Position numbers and translations under genes: made by a program. This document shows positions 14,416 through 28,680 of a stretch of 64,000 nucleotides of DNA, one piece after another. The notes beneath the pieces are model-generated. The model had not been told where the DNA came from and ran no database searches. It saw only the letters and a program-made list of their open reading frames with translations. How positions within the stretch are numbered: the first letter of the stretch is position 1; each line of letters starts with the position of its first letter. This stretch comes from Blastocystis sp. Blastoise (lineage: Eukaryota > Sar > Bigyra > Opalinata > Blastocystidae): assembly GCA_039096225.1 (NCBI GenBank), contig JBBPEB010000028.1:308501-372500 (forward strand), written 5' to 3'.

Positions 14416-14980
14416 AGAAAACAAAGTCCTTGGTTCAAACTTAAATTATTATCTTTTTATATTTTGCATTATTTAATTGTTTATTCTTTAATTATTTTGT
14501 ATTTTGTTATATTTATTGTTTTTTATGCTTAAACAACTAAAATATGTATTAAAAGAAGACAAAGAAATAATGTGTTTAAAACAGTCTAAAATAACCCTAA
14601 TGAAAGTCTAAAATGTAAATTAGATGTTGTTATGGACATTTTTATCCAATATATATCAACAGTAAATACAACCACTGTCATTATGGAATACCAAAAAAAA
14701 ACATTAAAAATAAGTCGTAGTCATAAAAAGATACATCCCCCGTAACTATAGGAATACAAAACCCACCATAAGTTTATACCAGGAAAAGTCCTGTTTATAC
14801 CAGAAAAACACTTTTTTTATACCAAAAAACAGCTAGGGTGCATACCAGAATTTTCACGATTTTAAAAAGCTGCCCACCAGTGACAAAATGGTTTAAAGAA
14901 TAATGAACACAATAAAAAAAGGGAGAATAAGAAAAGTGTAAAAAAAAAAGAATCCTATATATATATATATATAATGAATA

Positions 14981-17900
14981 TTATTCATTTAAAGTAGCAT
15001 TAATATAATGTTGTGTTAGTTGTGTATGTAATTCATCAATAAAATATAATAAGTCATCTTTATATATTTCTATTATAGTACCACTGAATGAATCTAATTT
15101 ATTTCTTGGCTTTATAGAGTCTATAGCTAACTTGAAAAAATGTGTAAATTGACTATATAGAAATGGAATAAAAAATATTATAGATTTATATAGAATATTT
15201 TATTATATATATATTTTATTATATATAAATATAATATTCTAATATTATATATAAATATAATATTCTAATATTATTATATATATTTATATACTTTAATTTT
15301 GTTTCTCCCCATTGACTACAGGGTACTCCAAGAACAGTATATGTATTTGTATTACTATTTAATATACATAATATAAAAGGTAATGCAGATCGTCCTGTCC
15401 ATTTCCCTTGGTTCTTAAATACATTTATTATAAACGATGTTAATCGATTTAATATTAATGGCTATTTATATATTATATAGAATTATTATTAGTATTATTA
15501 TTAATATTATTATTATATATATCAAATATATTCAAGTGTAATAAATAAATAATAATAAAAAATAATGAATATTATATATAAATATACTTTAGTAAACATT
15601 TCAACATCTTCTTCTGTAATATCATTGACAATAGCATATCTGAAATGTTCTGAAATATGAATCAGTTTCTTTTCAATAATACTAATCCCAAAACGAACAA
15701 TAGATTCCTGTTGAATTTGTGCATAATGAATACCTTTTGTTAATATACTCTCATTTGTTTTACATAATAAGGCATCGTATGCATTATTCCAATTCAATTC
15801 CCACTATATATATATGTATTATTATATTTATTTGTATATTTATTTATTATTATATTAATTATCATAATTATTATTATATTATTTATTATATTAATTATTC
15901 TATAATTACTTTATAAATATACATATGAATAATAAAAAAAAAATCATTATATATATACACTTGAGTCATCTTTATTTAAAGATCTCATTTCTAGTAATGC
16001 AGATATACAATAAACAATATCAGAAGCACATAATAACATCTTATAATCTATATATATAAATAATCAAAATTATTATTATAGAAAAAAATAAATGTATGCT
16101 AGTCTATATATATATTAATAATAATAATAATACAAATCATAAATATATACCATATCTTCTACAATAAGAATGATAATAAAAATTATCAAATCCATAATCT
16201 TCAAGATTTGTAGATAATAAATAATATAAATCATTTTTTGATTTTTTATTAAAAAATGTAAATCTATGAAAATAAAAAAATATATATATATATATAATAA
16301 ACAATAATAATTATATTTATATATATATACTGTTCTTTACATTTTTTTAAAGGTATTCCCATTTTCGCAAATAATGAATATAATTCACTTGCACCTATAT
16401 ATAAATTATATATATAATAGTATATTCTAAAGCAAATAATAATAATGTTATTCTTCAAATAAATAAATAAATAAATAATATAAAATTATAATACTATTAT
16501 TAATTAATAAAGAATAACATAAAAATAATAATTATTCACTATAAATATTAAATAACTATATACCTTGAGAATTCCATGTTCCTAATTTAGAGGCAACATA
16601 CGACGAATAATAAAATGAATTGAATAATGACCAATGACGATATAACATTAATTGAGGCTCTTCAGAAGGAGATATATATCCTATGGATAAATCCATATCT
16701 ATATAGAAAGTGATCATTATTTAATAGTATATGATATATTTATTTATATTAAAAAAAGTAGTTTTAAATAAATGTATATATATATGAAAAAATAATGATG
16801 AAAAAAAAATATTCAAAAAATAAAAATAAAAAAAAAAAACATATCAATATAAAATTAAAATAATATATAAATATATACCATTTTCATGATCATTTGTAGA
16901 TACATTTTTCGCAATAATATCACCTTGAAGACTAATAAGAATAGAATCATATGCTTCTCTATTTAATCGTCCATTAATAAATGTATCTGTTAATCCAATA
17001 ATAGCCATCCATAACATTTCATTCGTATCATAACTTATTTGACGACATAAAGAATAAAACTATATATATAGTTATATACAGAATACAAAATATAATTATT
17101 ATTATATTCATAAAACATATTTATTTTCATTTAAAAAAATATATATAATTATCTTATTAATAAATGCATAAAAATAAATATATCTACATAAATGCATAAA
17201 AATAAATATTAATATGAATAATAACTATATATATACAGTTGGAGCAATTGGATAGGCATAATAAGAATATTCATAATAATGATCAATATCTCGTTTTTTC
17301 TTTAATGATTTTCCTTTTTCTGTTTGATGTTTACGTTTAGTTTGATGTGTGCTTGCGTTTTCATCATGTTCTTCTCCATCATCATCATATTCTTCTTCCT
17401 CATCTTCTTCATCTTGAACATCATCTTCATCATCAGAATGTTGTTCTAATAATTCTTGTTGCTCATCAGTTAATAATTCAGGAACATCGTCCAAAAGAAT
17501 AGAACCATCATTTATTACTACAATCTATAAAAATTTCATTCATTTAAAAAAAAGTCACCCATTTTTAAAAATTATATATACTTGTTTTGGGGATCTTATA
17601 TTTTCAATACTGATAGGTCTATGTGAGTCAATTACATAGCATATAGTATCTTCAGATAACGTAAGAACAGAACTCAAATCGACAGAACCACCACAATTAA
17701 GAAAAATAACAGATCGAAGCTATAGAAATATACATACATTATAATTCCAATCAATATATACATCCATATTATCTTTAATAATAGTATCATTGGCATGTTT
17801 TATATCTTCATAACCCATTACTTGTTTGATTTTATATGCAATATTATCTACTCTTAATAATGAAGTTAATATTCTACAAGCACACAAAGAATCACACACA

Positions 17901-17995
17901 GAAGAGACAAATATGAGAATAGAAGAGTCAGAATTCAATCCATTTTTTATGATCTTTGTATAATATGTTGAAAACCTATTTGAATCGATCAGCAT
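14981..17995 (-). CDS. CDC45: CDC45, replication helicase (CMG) subunit, many exons
   Basis: CDC45 joins MCM2-7 and GINS to form the replicative CMG helicase. From 17995 the exons read FSTYYTKIIKNGL and SVCDSLCACRILTSLLR. LNCGGSVDLSSVLTL...YVIDSHRPI follows (the DHH-related phosphoesterase-like core), then ILLDDVPELLTDEQQELLEQ and a strongly acidic, basic-ended insert typical of CDC45. Later exons include YSLCRQISYDTNEMLWMAII, LYRHWSLFNSFYYSSYVASK, LYSLFAKMGIPLKKCKEQ, RFGISIIEKKLIHISEHFRY and FIINVFKNQGKWTGRSALPF. About ten introns of the TA-rich type split it. The terminal exon ends at the TAA complementing 14981-14983. The 3' end lies only about 100 bp from the CACTGG terminus at 14882. Confidence 0.92.
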
Positions 17996-18218
17996 GCTTC
18001 TTCTAATACGCTTATAATGAAATAACTTTTTTCATTCTAAAGTTTCCAAAACAGAAAGGCGGGCTTTTTATAAAAATTTTCATTTTGGTGATAATTGTTT
18101 TTATAGTCATTTTTTAATAATAAACATGATTCTTATATCATTCTTATTTTTTGAAAAATTATCATGGAAATTTAATAGAATAATTAAGAATCGATTTTGA
18201 ATTATTATTTCAATAGAT

Positions 18219-19537
<1,319 letters not shown>

Positions 19538-19625
19538 AACCAAATATATATATATTTATTATGTTAATATATCAAGTAATTGTTATTTTTTGGATAATTT
19601 TCTATTTGTTTATTATTAAAGTACC

Positions 19626-19678
19626 TGTACCAAAGTGACCTCATGTACCAAAGTGACCTCCTGTATCAAAGTGACCCG
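19626..19678. repeat. Three 18-bp tandem copies of TGTACCAAAGTGACCTC
   Basis: Three adjacent copies (from 19626, 19644 and 19662; the third is slightly diverged) lie about 90 bp after the CWC24 stop, at the left edge of the repeat island. Function unknown; they could be subterminal repeats of a mobile element. Confidence 0.8.
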
Positions 19679-20120
19679 TTTTGAAAAGTTTAGTATTCCC
19701 ATGGAAATCTACGTTTTTAAAGTAAAAAAACACAATATCTCCACGAATCTTGTTTTTTTAAATATATTTTTTATTTATTATTTAAAAAGCTATTTTAATA
19801 CTAGTTACATGAATCAGTCACTCCCCTGATGTATGTGTTTGTTTTAGCCATGTGGTAATTGTCACAAAAATCTGTGACTAAATATTTTTTAAACATTTTT
19901 TTTTAAATTTTAATAATTCAGTCTAGTTAAGTTTGGTCAAGTGTGACAGTCATCCACTGTCATAAAAATGTCACAAAAGTAAGGGAAGGATCTGACACAA
20001 ATAGTATTAAATACTAGTTAAACTTCCTGTTTTTTATTATTATTCATTTCTATTATACTTCATATAAAGGAACCACAAAATACTTGATTTTTATAAACGA
20101 ATATAAAAAATTAAGAAAAA

Positions 20121-20158
20121 CAAGCGTTTCACGACTGGCTACGCCAGCCTACGCTTGA
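20121..20158. repeat. 38-bp G+C-rich palindromic repeat, copy 1
   Basis: The 38-bp unit begins CAAGCGTTTCACGA and ends CCTACGCTTGA. Its ends (CAAGCGT/ACGCTTG) and its centre (CTGGC-TAC-GCCAG) are both inverted repeats, so it can fold as a nested hairpin. It is identical to 24677-24714 and lies about 30 bp before duplicated block 1. Confidence 0.85.
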
Positions 20159-20189
20159 ATCTAAATAAACATAAAAAAATAATTTGTAA

Positions 20190-23110
20190 AAAGACTATCT
20201 TTTCATTATATAAAAATTATTTATTTCAAATTTTGTTTTATTTTATTAATATTATCAATAATCGTTTCATAAAAAGAAAATTAAAAAATAAAAATTAACA
20301 ATATATAAAATAAAGATTACATTCTATTTCATTAGTAAATATGTTTAAATACTTAAAAAACTATAGCTATTGTTTATAAAATATAGTTTATACAACAAAT
20401 AAGTTATCATAAAAAAACTCTAAAAAACTATAACATTTTTTAATACATATACTCACTTTTATTAAAACGAATTTTATATTAATATACATATATATTTAAT
20501 TTGTTATTTTAATTTATAAACAATAGCTTGAATAAATTTTGTTTAAAGTCACAATTACAAAAAATGAGTTCTTTTGAAAGACAAAAAACATTCTTTAAAC
20601 AATAATAGTTTTGTATTTAGTGACAAAAAAACGTATTATACTGTTTTAGAAACAATTAAAATCTTTTTACCCATTTTAACATTCCTATCAAACAGTCAAC
20701 TACATTTAATTCTAATTTTTAATATTTTATGTTCTATAATAAGTCTATTTATTATTTTAATAAAAAGTGACTTGAATCTCTTGACTTAACTATTTTAATT
20801 CTAAAGAATCAAATTTTTAAACAACTTAAAATGTTTATTTATTGTAAATTTTAATATAAAATACTCTAAAAACACTCAATACTTTCTTATTCTAACCATT
20901 TTTTAAAAATAGACTCATTTTAACATTTTGGTCAAACACACAACCACCTTTATTTCAAACAATTCTTTCATTATTATAAACATTAAACACTCTAATACTC
21001 ATTTTTACAAAAAGTGTATTGAATCTCTTCACTTAAGACAGTCAAAAAGACAATTCAAAATTATTTTACACTTTAAACTCATTATAAAGTAATAATATTT
21101 TTAGAATTGTCATGATATGTGATTTAGGACACATTGAACTACTTTTTATAAAATTATGAGTCAACATTTCCAGTATGTCATTCACTCGTCTAACCCAATT
21201 TTGACCATTTTTTTGAGAAATGCAATACATATGAGGTCTAGTTTTCAAATATATAAAAATTATTTGTCAAATATGAATTTGATTTGTCAACTTTTGGAAA
21301 ATTTTTAGAAAAACGATTTTTCAATTTTCAGTTTTTTAACATGTTATACTATTGACTCTATTGAACTCATTTTTTTATTAATTTTAAATATTAAAAATTA
21401 TACTATTAATATGTTTTATTCTCTGTATTCATTTATTAAAATTATATAAAATAATAAAAAATTGACTGAGAAATTAATATTATAAGCTATACCCTTTTTT
21501 CAAAAAAAATAATTTTTATGTTTTGCATATATAATTTTTTATCTCAAAAGTTATTTTATATTTTGATAATATTTTTATAAATATATAAACTATAGGTTGT
21601 CTAGTTTATATATAAGTTTTATTTATTTTTTAAAAATAAATATTGATGGAGAAATTGTCAAAATAAACTTTAGTGTCAAAAATGTTTTCTTCTTTTTAAA
21701 CGATTTATTTCACTAATTAAAGACAATTAAAAATTTATTTATTTATTTAAAGCTTATTTATGACATATACAACTCATAAAGACTCATAACTAACTTTTTA
21801 AGACAAACATTGTCTGTATCAGTTCAACATGTTGTCTTAACTTTTTCAAATAAGTGATATATAGTATCCATGAGTGGTTCTAAACACATATTAAAACGTT
21901 TTAAGAGTTTATTGAGTTAACATTGTCTGGTGATCTGTTGTTAAAGTCTTTTAAAAACAAAATAAAATTGTAAAATATGTTTATTTTGGTATGTAGTTTT
22001 TAAATATAAAGTCAAATGTCAAATAAAATTGTTAATGATGAAAATATAAACAAAAAACAAATGAAAACTTTTTAAGAAAATTTTTTGAAAGTCATTTTTT
22101 ATTGAGTTCAACTATTGACTCTTGTCACCTGAGTTTTCAATTAATTAAAAAAATGAAAAATATGTATCTGCTATGACATGTCTAGTTTCTAAATATGTTC
22201 TAACTTTTTTATTTTACTAAGAATTGATTGAGAAATCACAATAACAAACTATACCCTTTTTTGAAAATTTTCATTTTTATGTTTTTCATATAAATGAATG
22301 TTTCTCAGTCAATATTAAATATTTAGATAAAATAAAAAATATGTATCTGCAATAGCTTATCTTAATTATAATTATACTTTTATTTTTAAAAAATACCCAA
22401 AACTCAAGGAGAAAGACGAATAACAAACTATACTATCAAAACATCAAAATTTCTATTATCAAATATTTTCTTATTAAAACTTTTTAAACAACTAAAAGAT
22501 ATACTTATGACATGTATTGATTCTAAATAACTTGAATAAACTCAAATAAGTTTATAAAGAAGGAATGTGTTGGATATCAGTTTGACTTTTGTTGTTATTT
22601 AAAGGAATTATTGTTGTTTCAGAGTAGTCAAGGTCATATTCATTACATATGAAATGGTTTTAGAGTTTATAGTTAGTGATCTGTGTATTGATATGTTGTC
22701 AAGTTGTAAATATAAACAAATTTACCCGTCAAAACTTTTTATAAGACTAACCCGTCAATAAAAGTCAATTTTATAAAAATAAATATAAAGAATGTAAGTA
22801 GATATAGGAAAAATAAGAAAACAATAAAAAATGAAAATGGAAAAATAAGTGTTTTTATAAAAATGAAAAATATTGGATAAAATAAAAATAATCCAATAAT
22901 TTTGGTTAAAATTTTGTGCGAAAATGGTTTTTTCCGTTTTTTAGCCAGAAATTTAGAGTTTTTGAAAAATTTCTTTAACAGTCATTTTCAGAATTGTGTT
23001 CTGGATTTTATGATGTAATTTTTATTTTATAAAAGTTAATAACAAAGTCAATAACAAAAAAAGTATGTGAGACACCGTACGCTACATGAACTAAATTAAG
23101 GATATTAATT
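20190..23110. repeat. 2.9-kb direct duplication, copy 1
   Basis: Sequence from TATCTTTTCATTATxTAAAA to GAGACACCGTACGCTACATGAACTAAATTAAGGATATTAAT matches 25780-28680 closely, with a constant offset of 5570 at anchors 20574/26144 and 23071/28641. No gene is evident: the short shared frame around 20574 lacks an ATG. Inside are degenerate sub-repeats, including TTGAATCTCTTnACTTAA-like motifs about 250 bp apart and several GAGAAATnnn...AAACTATACCCTTTTTT units. Confidence 0.88.
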
Positions 23111-23119
23111 CATATTTAA

Positions 23120-24654
23120 CACTCCTTTCAAAAACCCAAGAATTTTCAAAAACCCAAGAATTTCGCGAAAAACACCCTTTTTTTTAAGTTTATTAATGAC
23201 TTTATTTATTGCTATTTACGTTTTTATGGCATAATAAATGCATATAATCTACTTTGATACTTACTACAAGTTTTATGAAAAAGATATCGTTTATATACAG
23301 TGCTGTTCAACATTTTGTTGAAAATATGATGAAATTTCGTCATAGACTATTGACATAACATATCATTCATTATAACAGGTAGTGTGTTGTAATTATTTTT
23401 ATTATGGATTAAGGTTTGAGTTTACAAAATAAATAGCTATTTTTTAGTATAAACCAAATGTGTGGTTTAAGTGTCTTTACTTTAGTGACCATTATTTAAA
23501 AATAGCTTTTATGGATTCTCAACAATGTTTCTATGCTACATATAAAGTAGAATGTTTTTATTCTATGATAATAAGATGAAACAAACGAGAATCGGAATGA
23601 ATTTTACATAAATATATCTTGAAAAGAATTATAATATATAATTTAGGAATAACATAGGTAAATAGAGTATTAAGAGTAGTAAAATAATATATAATATCTC
23701 GTCTAGTCTATAAATACAAAAGCTGATTATTAGCCGATTTGTTCGACAACACTTAACAATTGGTTAAACAAGAATATTGAAAAGCAAAAGCGAATTAGCG
23801 AATTATTTTATATTTATTTGTACGAAACTAAACAATGAGTAACTCTTTTAAAAGATTTAAGGAGGCATATATTGGCAAATTTTGGGTATCTTTAGAAACG
23901 AGTTTAGATTCTGTTTGTTTAATATTTGAGAATTAGAAAATATACAGGAAAAAGGGAAAGAAGGTGCATAACTGTATAGACACAGCAAATGTGTAATAAG
24001 AAATATCTTGATAAAAAAAAAATTGTTGAAAGCTAAATTAACAAAACTGACCCTATTGTTTCTTAATTGAATCTTTAAAATATATTTTTTAAATAATCCT
24101 ACAATAGTATTTATTGCCAATTTAACATAAACTAATGAAATTAAATTATAAGTATAAAAAAGTTAAAAAAAGATAAAAAAACAAACTCTTCTCATTCAAC
24201 AATTATTCAATAAATAACATTAAAAATATTGTTTTCTTATTTTGTCACATATCATCTTTTATATATTAATCATATTCTTTTTGAAAATTTAATTTTTATG
24301 AAAAAAACAAAACAAGTAAATCTTCAAGTTTTTTCTATTCTTCCAAGTGAATAAAATATACTTTATATTTTAATACAATACACTCGATATGTGAAAGATG
24401 CTATATACATAATTATGAGGTCAGATATTGTGCTCAAAAAATAGGTCATATATCTAATTAAGGGAAGTAATGTAAAAATAGCATTTCATATAGAGTCATA
24501 TAGATATCTATGATTATTTAAATGAGTTTACAATTAATATAAGATTATGCATAACAAAATAAAGCATTGAAAACAAGCCATTTTTCAGTCAAAAACAACG
24601 ATTTTTTTAGAAATTCTTGGGTTTTTGAAAATTCTTGGGTTTTTGAAAGGAGTG
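23120..24654. mobile_element. 1.535-kb non-autonomous DNA transposon with perfect 45-bp TIRs, TAA target duplication
   Basis: The element starts CACTCCTTTCAAAAACCCAA (23120) and ends in the exact reverse complement (to 24654). The first and last 45 bp are perfect inverted repeats, each containing an internal 17-bp duplication (TCAAAAACCCAAGAATT). TAA flanks both ends (23117-23119 and 24655-24657), a good 3-bp target-site duplication. The interior has no transposase; the only longish frame (minus strand 23857-24120) resembles nothing known. Perfect TIRs imply recent movement or ongoing conversion. The CACT- start with a 3-bp duplication suggests CMC/EnSpm, while a TWA target would also suit PIF/Harbinger. 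Confidence 0.85.
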
Positions 24655-24676
24655 TAAAGTCAATTTTTTAGTCAAA

Positions 24677-24714
24677 CAAGCGTTTCACGACTGGCTACGC
24701 CAGCCTACGCTTGA
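24677..24714. repeat. 38-bp G+C-rich palindromic repeat, copy 2
   Basis: Identical to 20121-20158 and in the same orientation, 20 bp after the right target duplication of the 1.5-kb element. Flanking sequence outside the 38 bp is unrelated to copy 1. Confidence 0.85.
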
Positions 24715-25779
24715 GTTTAGATAATTATTATCTCTCAATTGTTATATCTTACATTGAATTTTAAAAAATGAATATTTATTCTTATGTTTTTGTTATTCAT
24801 TTCTGTTTTTATTTTTTTTTAGGATTAAAACTATTTCATATTTTATAAATTATTATTTCAATTGCTTTTAATTGTTATCTTCTAATGCTTAATTTTCAAT
24901 TTAGTGTTTTATAAATATTTTAATTCATACATATTGATAATTCTTACTTAGCATTCTATATGTTTTTGAGTATTATTTCCTTTTTTATTTAATATTCTTT
25001 TTAGCCATTTTTATTATTGATTATATATATTTATTGCTTATCAATGATAATTAATTAACTCTTGTGTTTTATTTTTGATCTTATTTCTATTTCTATTTCT
25101 ATTTCTATTTCTATTTCTATTTCTATTTCTATTTCTATTTCTATTTCTATTTAGTTTTCAATATTAATTCACTTTTCTTTGTTATTTCATTTATAACTTT
25201 CTATGTATTTTATCAATTCATTTAGTTTTATAAATATTTAGTATTTTAAATAATATCAATATGATTATAAAATACTTTTTCTTTTAAAACATATTATTAT
25301 CACTTATACCCTACCTTTAAATATTTATGTTTTATTTGAATTAATCTATATAATTATTATTGTGAGAAATAGCTTATTCTCTTGTCTAAAAAAAACATTA
25401 TATATTCTTTTCATATATTGTTTTGTTTTATTTTTAAAATATTATAATTTTGATATCTATTTGTTTTTTTATATTTTATCCTTTCCTTTTATATATACTA
25501 TTATATAAATATTTTAGAAATTTTATTATACAGCTTTTCTCAATTAATAAATGTTTAATTATATAAATAGTAATCATATTTTGATATTATTTGATAAATA
25601 TTATAATTTTTCTTTTATTATACTTATTTTAGTTTGAATTATTAATACAAAAGTACTCTTAATAATTAAAAGATATTTATTACTTTATATAATAAACAAA
25701 AAAATTAGAGTCTTATTTTAATATTTATCATTAATAGAATCTATTCGTTTTAAGTAAAAGAGAATATTTATAGAGAAAT
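24715..25779. other. Spacer between the palindrome and duplicated block 2
   Basis: A+T-rich and non-coding. The only structure is the hexanucleotide run described separately. Confidence 0.6.
25083..25153. repeat. (TATTTC)n hexanucleotide microsatellite, about 12 units
   Basis: An uninterrupted run of TATTTC units in non-coding sequence. Confidence 0.92.
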
Positions 25780-28680
25780 TATCTTTTCATTATTTAAAAT
25801 TAATTAATTCAAGTTTAATTCAATTTTTATAGTGTTATCAAAATCATTTCATTAAATGAAACGAAAAACTAAATATAAACCAAAAATTACATTCCATTTC
25901 ATAACTAAATAGATTTAAATACTTTGGAAACTTTACCTATTATACATAAAATATAGCTTATAAAACAAATAAGTTATTTTTAAAAAACTCTAAAAGATTT
26001 TAACGTTTTTAAATACACATATCCACTTTTGTTAAAACGAATTTTATATTAATATACATATATATTTAATTTAGTATTTTAATTTATAAAAAGTAACTTG
26101 AATCTCTTTTGTTTTAAGTCACAATTACAAAAAATGAGTTCTTTTGAAAGACAAAAAACATTCTTTAAACAATAATAATTTTGTATTTAGTGACGTAAAA
26201 ACGTATTATACTGTTTTAGAAACAATTCAAATCTTTCTACCCATTTTAACACTCCTTTCAAACAGTCAACCACATTTAATTAAACTATTTTTTAATATTT
26301 TATATTCTATAATAAGTCTATTTATTATTTTAATAAAAGGTAACTTGAATCTCTTGACTTAACTATTGTAATTCTAAAAAAATAATTTTTGAACAACTTA
26401 AAATATTTATTTATTGTAAATTTTAATATAAAACACTCATAAAACACTCAATATATACTTATTGTAACCGTTTTAGAAAAATAGACTCATTTTAATATTT
26501 TGGTTAAACACACAACCACCTTTATTTCAAACAATTCTTTTATTATTATAAACATTAAACACTCTAATACTCATTTTTACAGAAAGTGACTTGAATCTCT
26601 TCACTTAAGACAGTCAAACAGACAATTCAAAATCATTTTACCCTTTAAACTCATTGTAAAGTGATAATATTTATAGAATTGCTTTGATATGTGGTTTAGG
26701 ACATATTTAACTACTTTTTTCAAAATTATGAGTCAACATGTGCATATACTCATACACTCGTCTAACTTATTTTTGACTATTTTTTTGAGATTTGCAATAC
26801 ACATAAGGTTTAGTTTTCAAATATATAAAAATTATTTGTCAAATATGAATTTGATTTGTCAACTTTCAGAAAATTTTGAGAAAAATGATTTTTCAATTTT
26901 CAGTTTTTTAACATGTTATACTATTGACTCTACTGAACTCATTTTTTTATTAATTTTAAATATTAAAAATTATATTAATAATATATCTTATTCTATGTAT
27001 TTATTTGTTAAAATTATATAAAATAATTAAATATTGACTGAGAAATTAATGTTATAAAGTATACCCTTTTTTCAAAAAAAATAATTTTTATGTTTTGCAT
27101 ATATAATTTTTTATCTCAAAAGTTATTATATATTTTGATAATATTTTTATAAATATATAGACTATAGGTTGTCTAGTTTATATATAAGTTTTATTTATTT
27201 TTTAAAAATTAATATTGATGGAGAAATTGTCAAAATAAACTATAGTATCAAAAATGTTTTCTTTTTTTAAACGATTTATTTCACTAATTAAAGACTAATA
27301 AAAGCATATTTATTTATTTAAAGCATATTTATGACATTTACAACTCATAATGACTCATAACTGACTTTTTAAAACAAACATTGTCTGTATCAGTTCAACA
27401 TGTTGTCTTAACTTTTTCAAATAAGTGACGTACAATGTCTATAAATCATTAGAAACACTAATTAAAACGTTTTTAGAGTTTATTGAGTTAACATTGTCTG
27501 GTGATCTGTTGTTAAAGTCTTTTAAAAACCATAAAAAATAATTAAATATGTTTATTTTGGTATGTAGTTTTTAAATATATAGTCAAATGTCAAATAAAAT
27601 TGTTAATGATGAAAATATAAACAAAAAACAAATGAAAAATTTTTGAGAAAAATTTCAAAAGTCATTTTTTATTGAGTTCAACTATTGACTCTTGTGACCT
27701 GAGTTTTCAATTAATTAAAAAAATGAAAAATATGTATCTGCTATGAGTTGTCTAAATTATAAATATACTTTAACTCAAATATTTTATTAAATATTGACTG
27801 AGAAATCACAATAACAAACTATACCCTTTTTAGAAAATTTTCATTTTTATGTTTTTCATATATATGAATATTTTTCAGTCAATATTAAATATTTAGATAA
27901 AATAAAAAATATGTATCTGCAATAGCTTATCTTAATTATGACTATACTTTTATTTTTAAAAAATACCCAAAACTCAAGGAGAAAGACGAATAACAAACTA
28001 TACTATCAAAACATCAAAATTTCTATTATCAAATATTTTCTTATGAAAACTTTTTAAACAACTAAAAGACATATTTCTGACATGTATTGATTCAAAATCA
28101 CTTGAATAAACTCAAATAAGTTTATGAAGAAGGAATGTGTTGGATATCAGTTTGTCTTTTGTTGTTATTTAAAGTAATTATTGTTGTTTCAGAGTAGTTG
28201 AGGTCAGTATCATTGCATATAAAATGGTTTTAGAGTTTATAGTTAGTGATGTGTGTATTGATATGTTGTCAACTTCTTAATATAAACAAATTTACCCGTC
28301 AAAACTATTTATAAGACTAACCCGTCAATAAAAGTTAATTTTATAAAAATAAAAATAAAGAATGTGAGTAGATATAGAAAAAAAAAGAAAACAATAAAAA
28401 ATGAAAAACGAAAAATAAGTGTTTTTATAAAAATGAAAAATATTGGATAAAATAAAAATAATCCAATAATTTTGGTTAAAATTTTGTGCGAAAATGGTTT
28501 TTTGCGTTTTTTAGCCAGAAATTTAGAGTTTTCGAAAAATTTCTTTAACAGTCATTTTCAGAATTGTGTTCCGGTTTTTATGATGTTATTTTTATTTTAT
28601 AAAAGTTAATAACAAAGTCAATAAATGTGAAAGTGTGTGAGACACCGTACGCTACATGAACTAAATTAAGGATATTAATA
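25780..28680. repeat. 2.9-kb direct duplication, copy 2
   Basis: Second copy of 20190-23110, diverged mostly by point changes and small indels, with the same internal sub-repeats (about 26093, 26336 and 26582). It ends GGATATTAAT, exactly where copy 1 meets unrelated sequence and then the 1.5-kb transposon. No conserved coding frame: the matching frame near 26144 also has no ATG. Confidence 0.88.

Larger units (their letters stand above)
9421..14882. mobile_element. Putative CACTA-type DNA transposon (5.46 kb), degenerate or non-autonomous
   Basis: The block begins CACTGGTGGGCAGCTTTTT (9421) and ends with its reverse complement, AAAAAGCTGCCCACCAGTG (to 14882). ACA lies immediately outside both ends, a possible 3-bp target duplication. 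CACTG/CACTA termini with 3-bp duplications are characteristic of the CMC/EnSpm (CACTA) superfamily. Subterminal TTTATACC motifs recur about four times near each end (9455-9535 and 14770-14845), in the same orientation on both sides. No transposase is recognisable; the interior is A+T-rich with decayed intron/exon-like pieces. A second inward terminus-like motif, TTGTCACTGGTGG, lies at 9841-9853, so nesting of related elements is possible. Confidence 0.6.

Noticed and set aside
20574-20789. Conserved 71-residue frame shared with 26144-26362, a possible duplicated gene
   Set aside because: Neither copy begins with ATG (TTG only), the upstream ATG frame stops after 13 codons, and conservation is that of the whole duplicated block, not of the frame.
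20121-24714. CRISPR-like array from the repeated 38-bp palindrome
   Set aside because: Only two copies 4.5 kb apart in eukaryotic DNA, no spacers and no cas genes.
26689-27021. 110-residue frame in duplicated block 2
   Set aside because: Phe/Ile-rich and not kept open in block 1.
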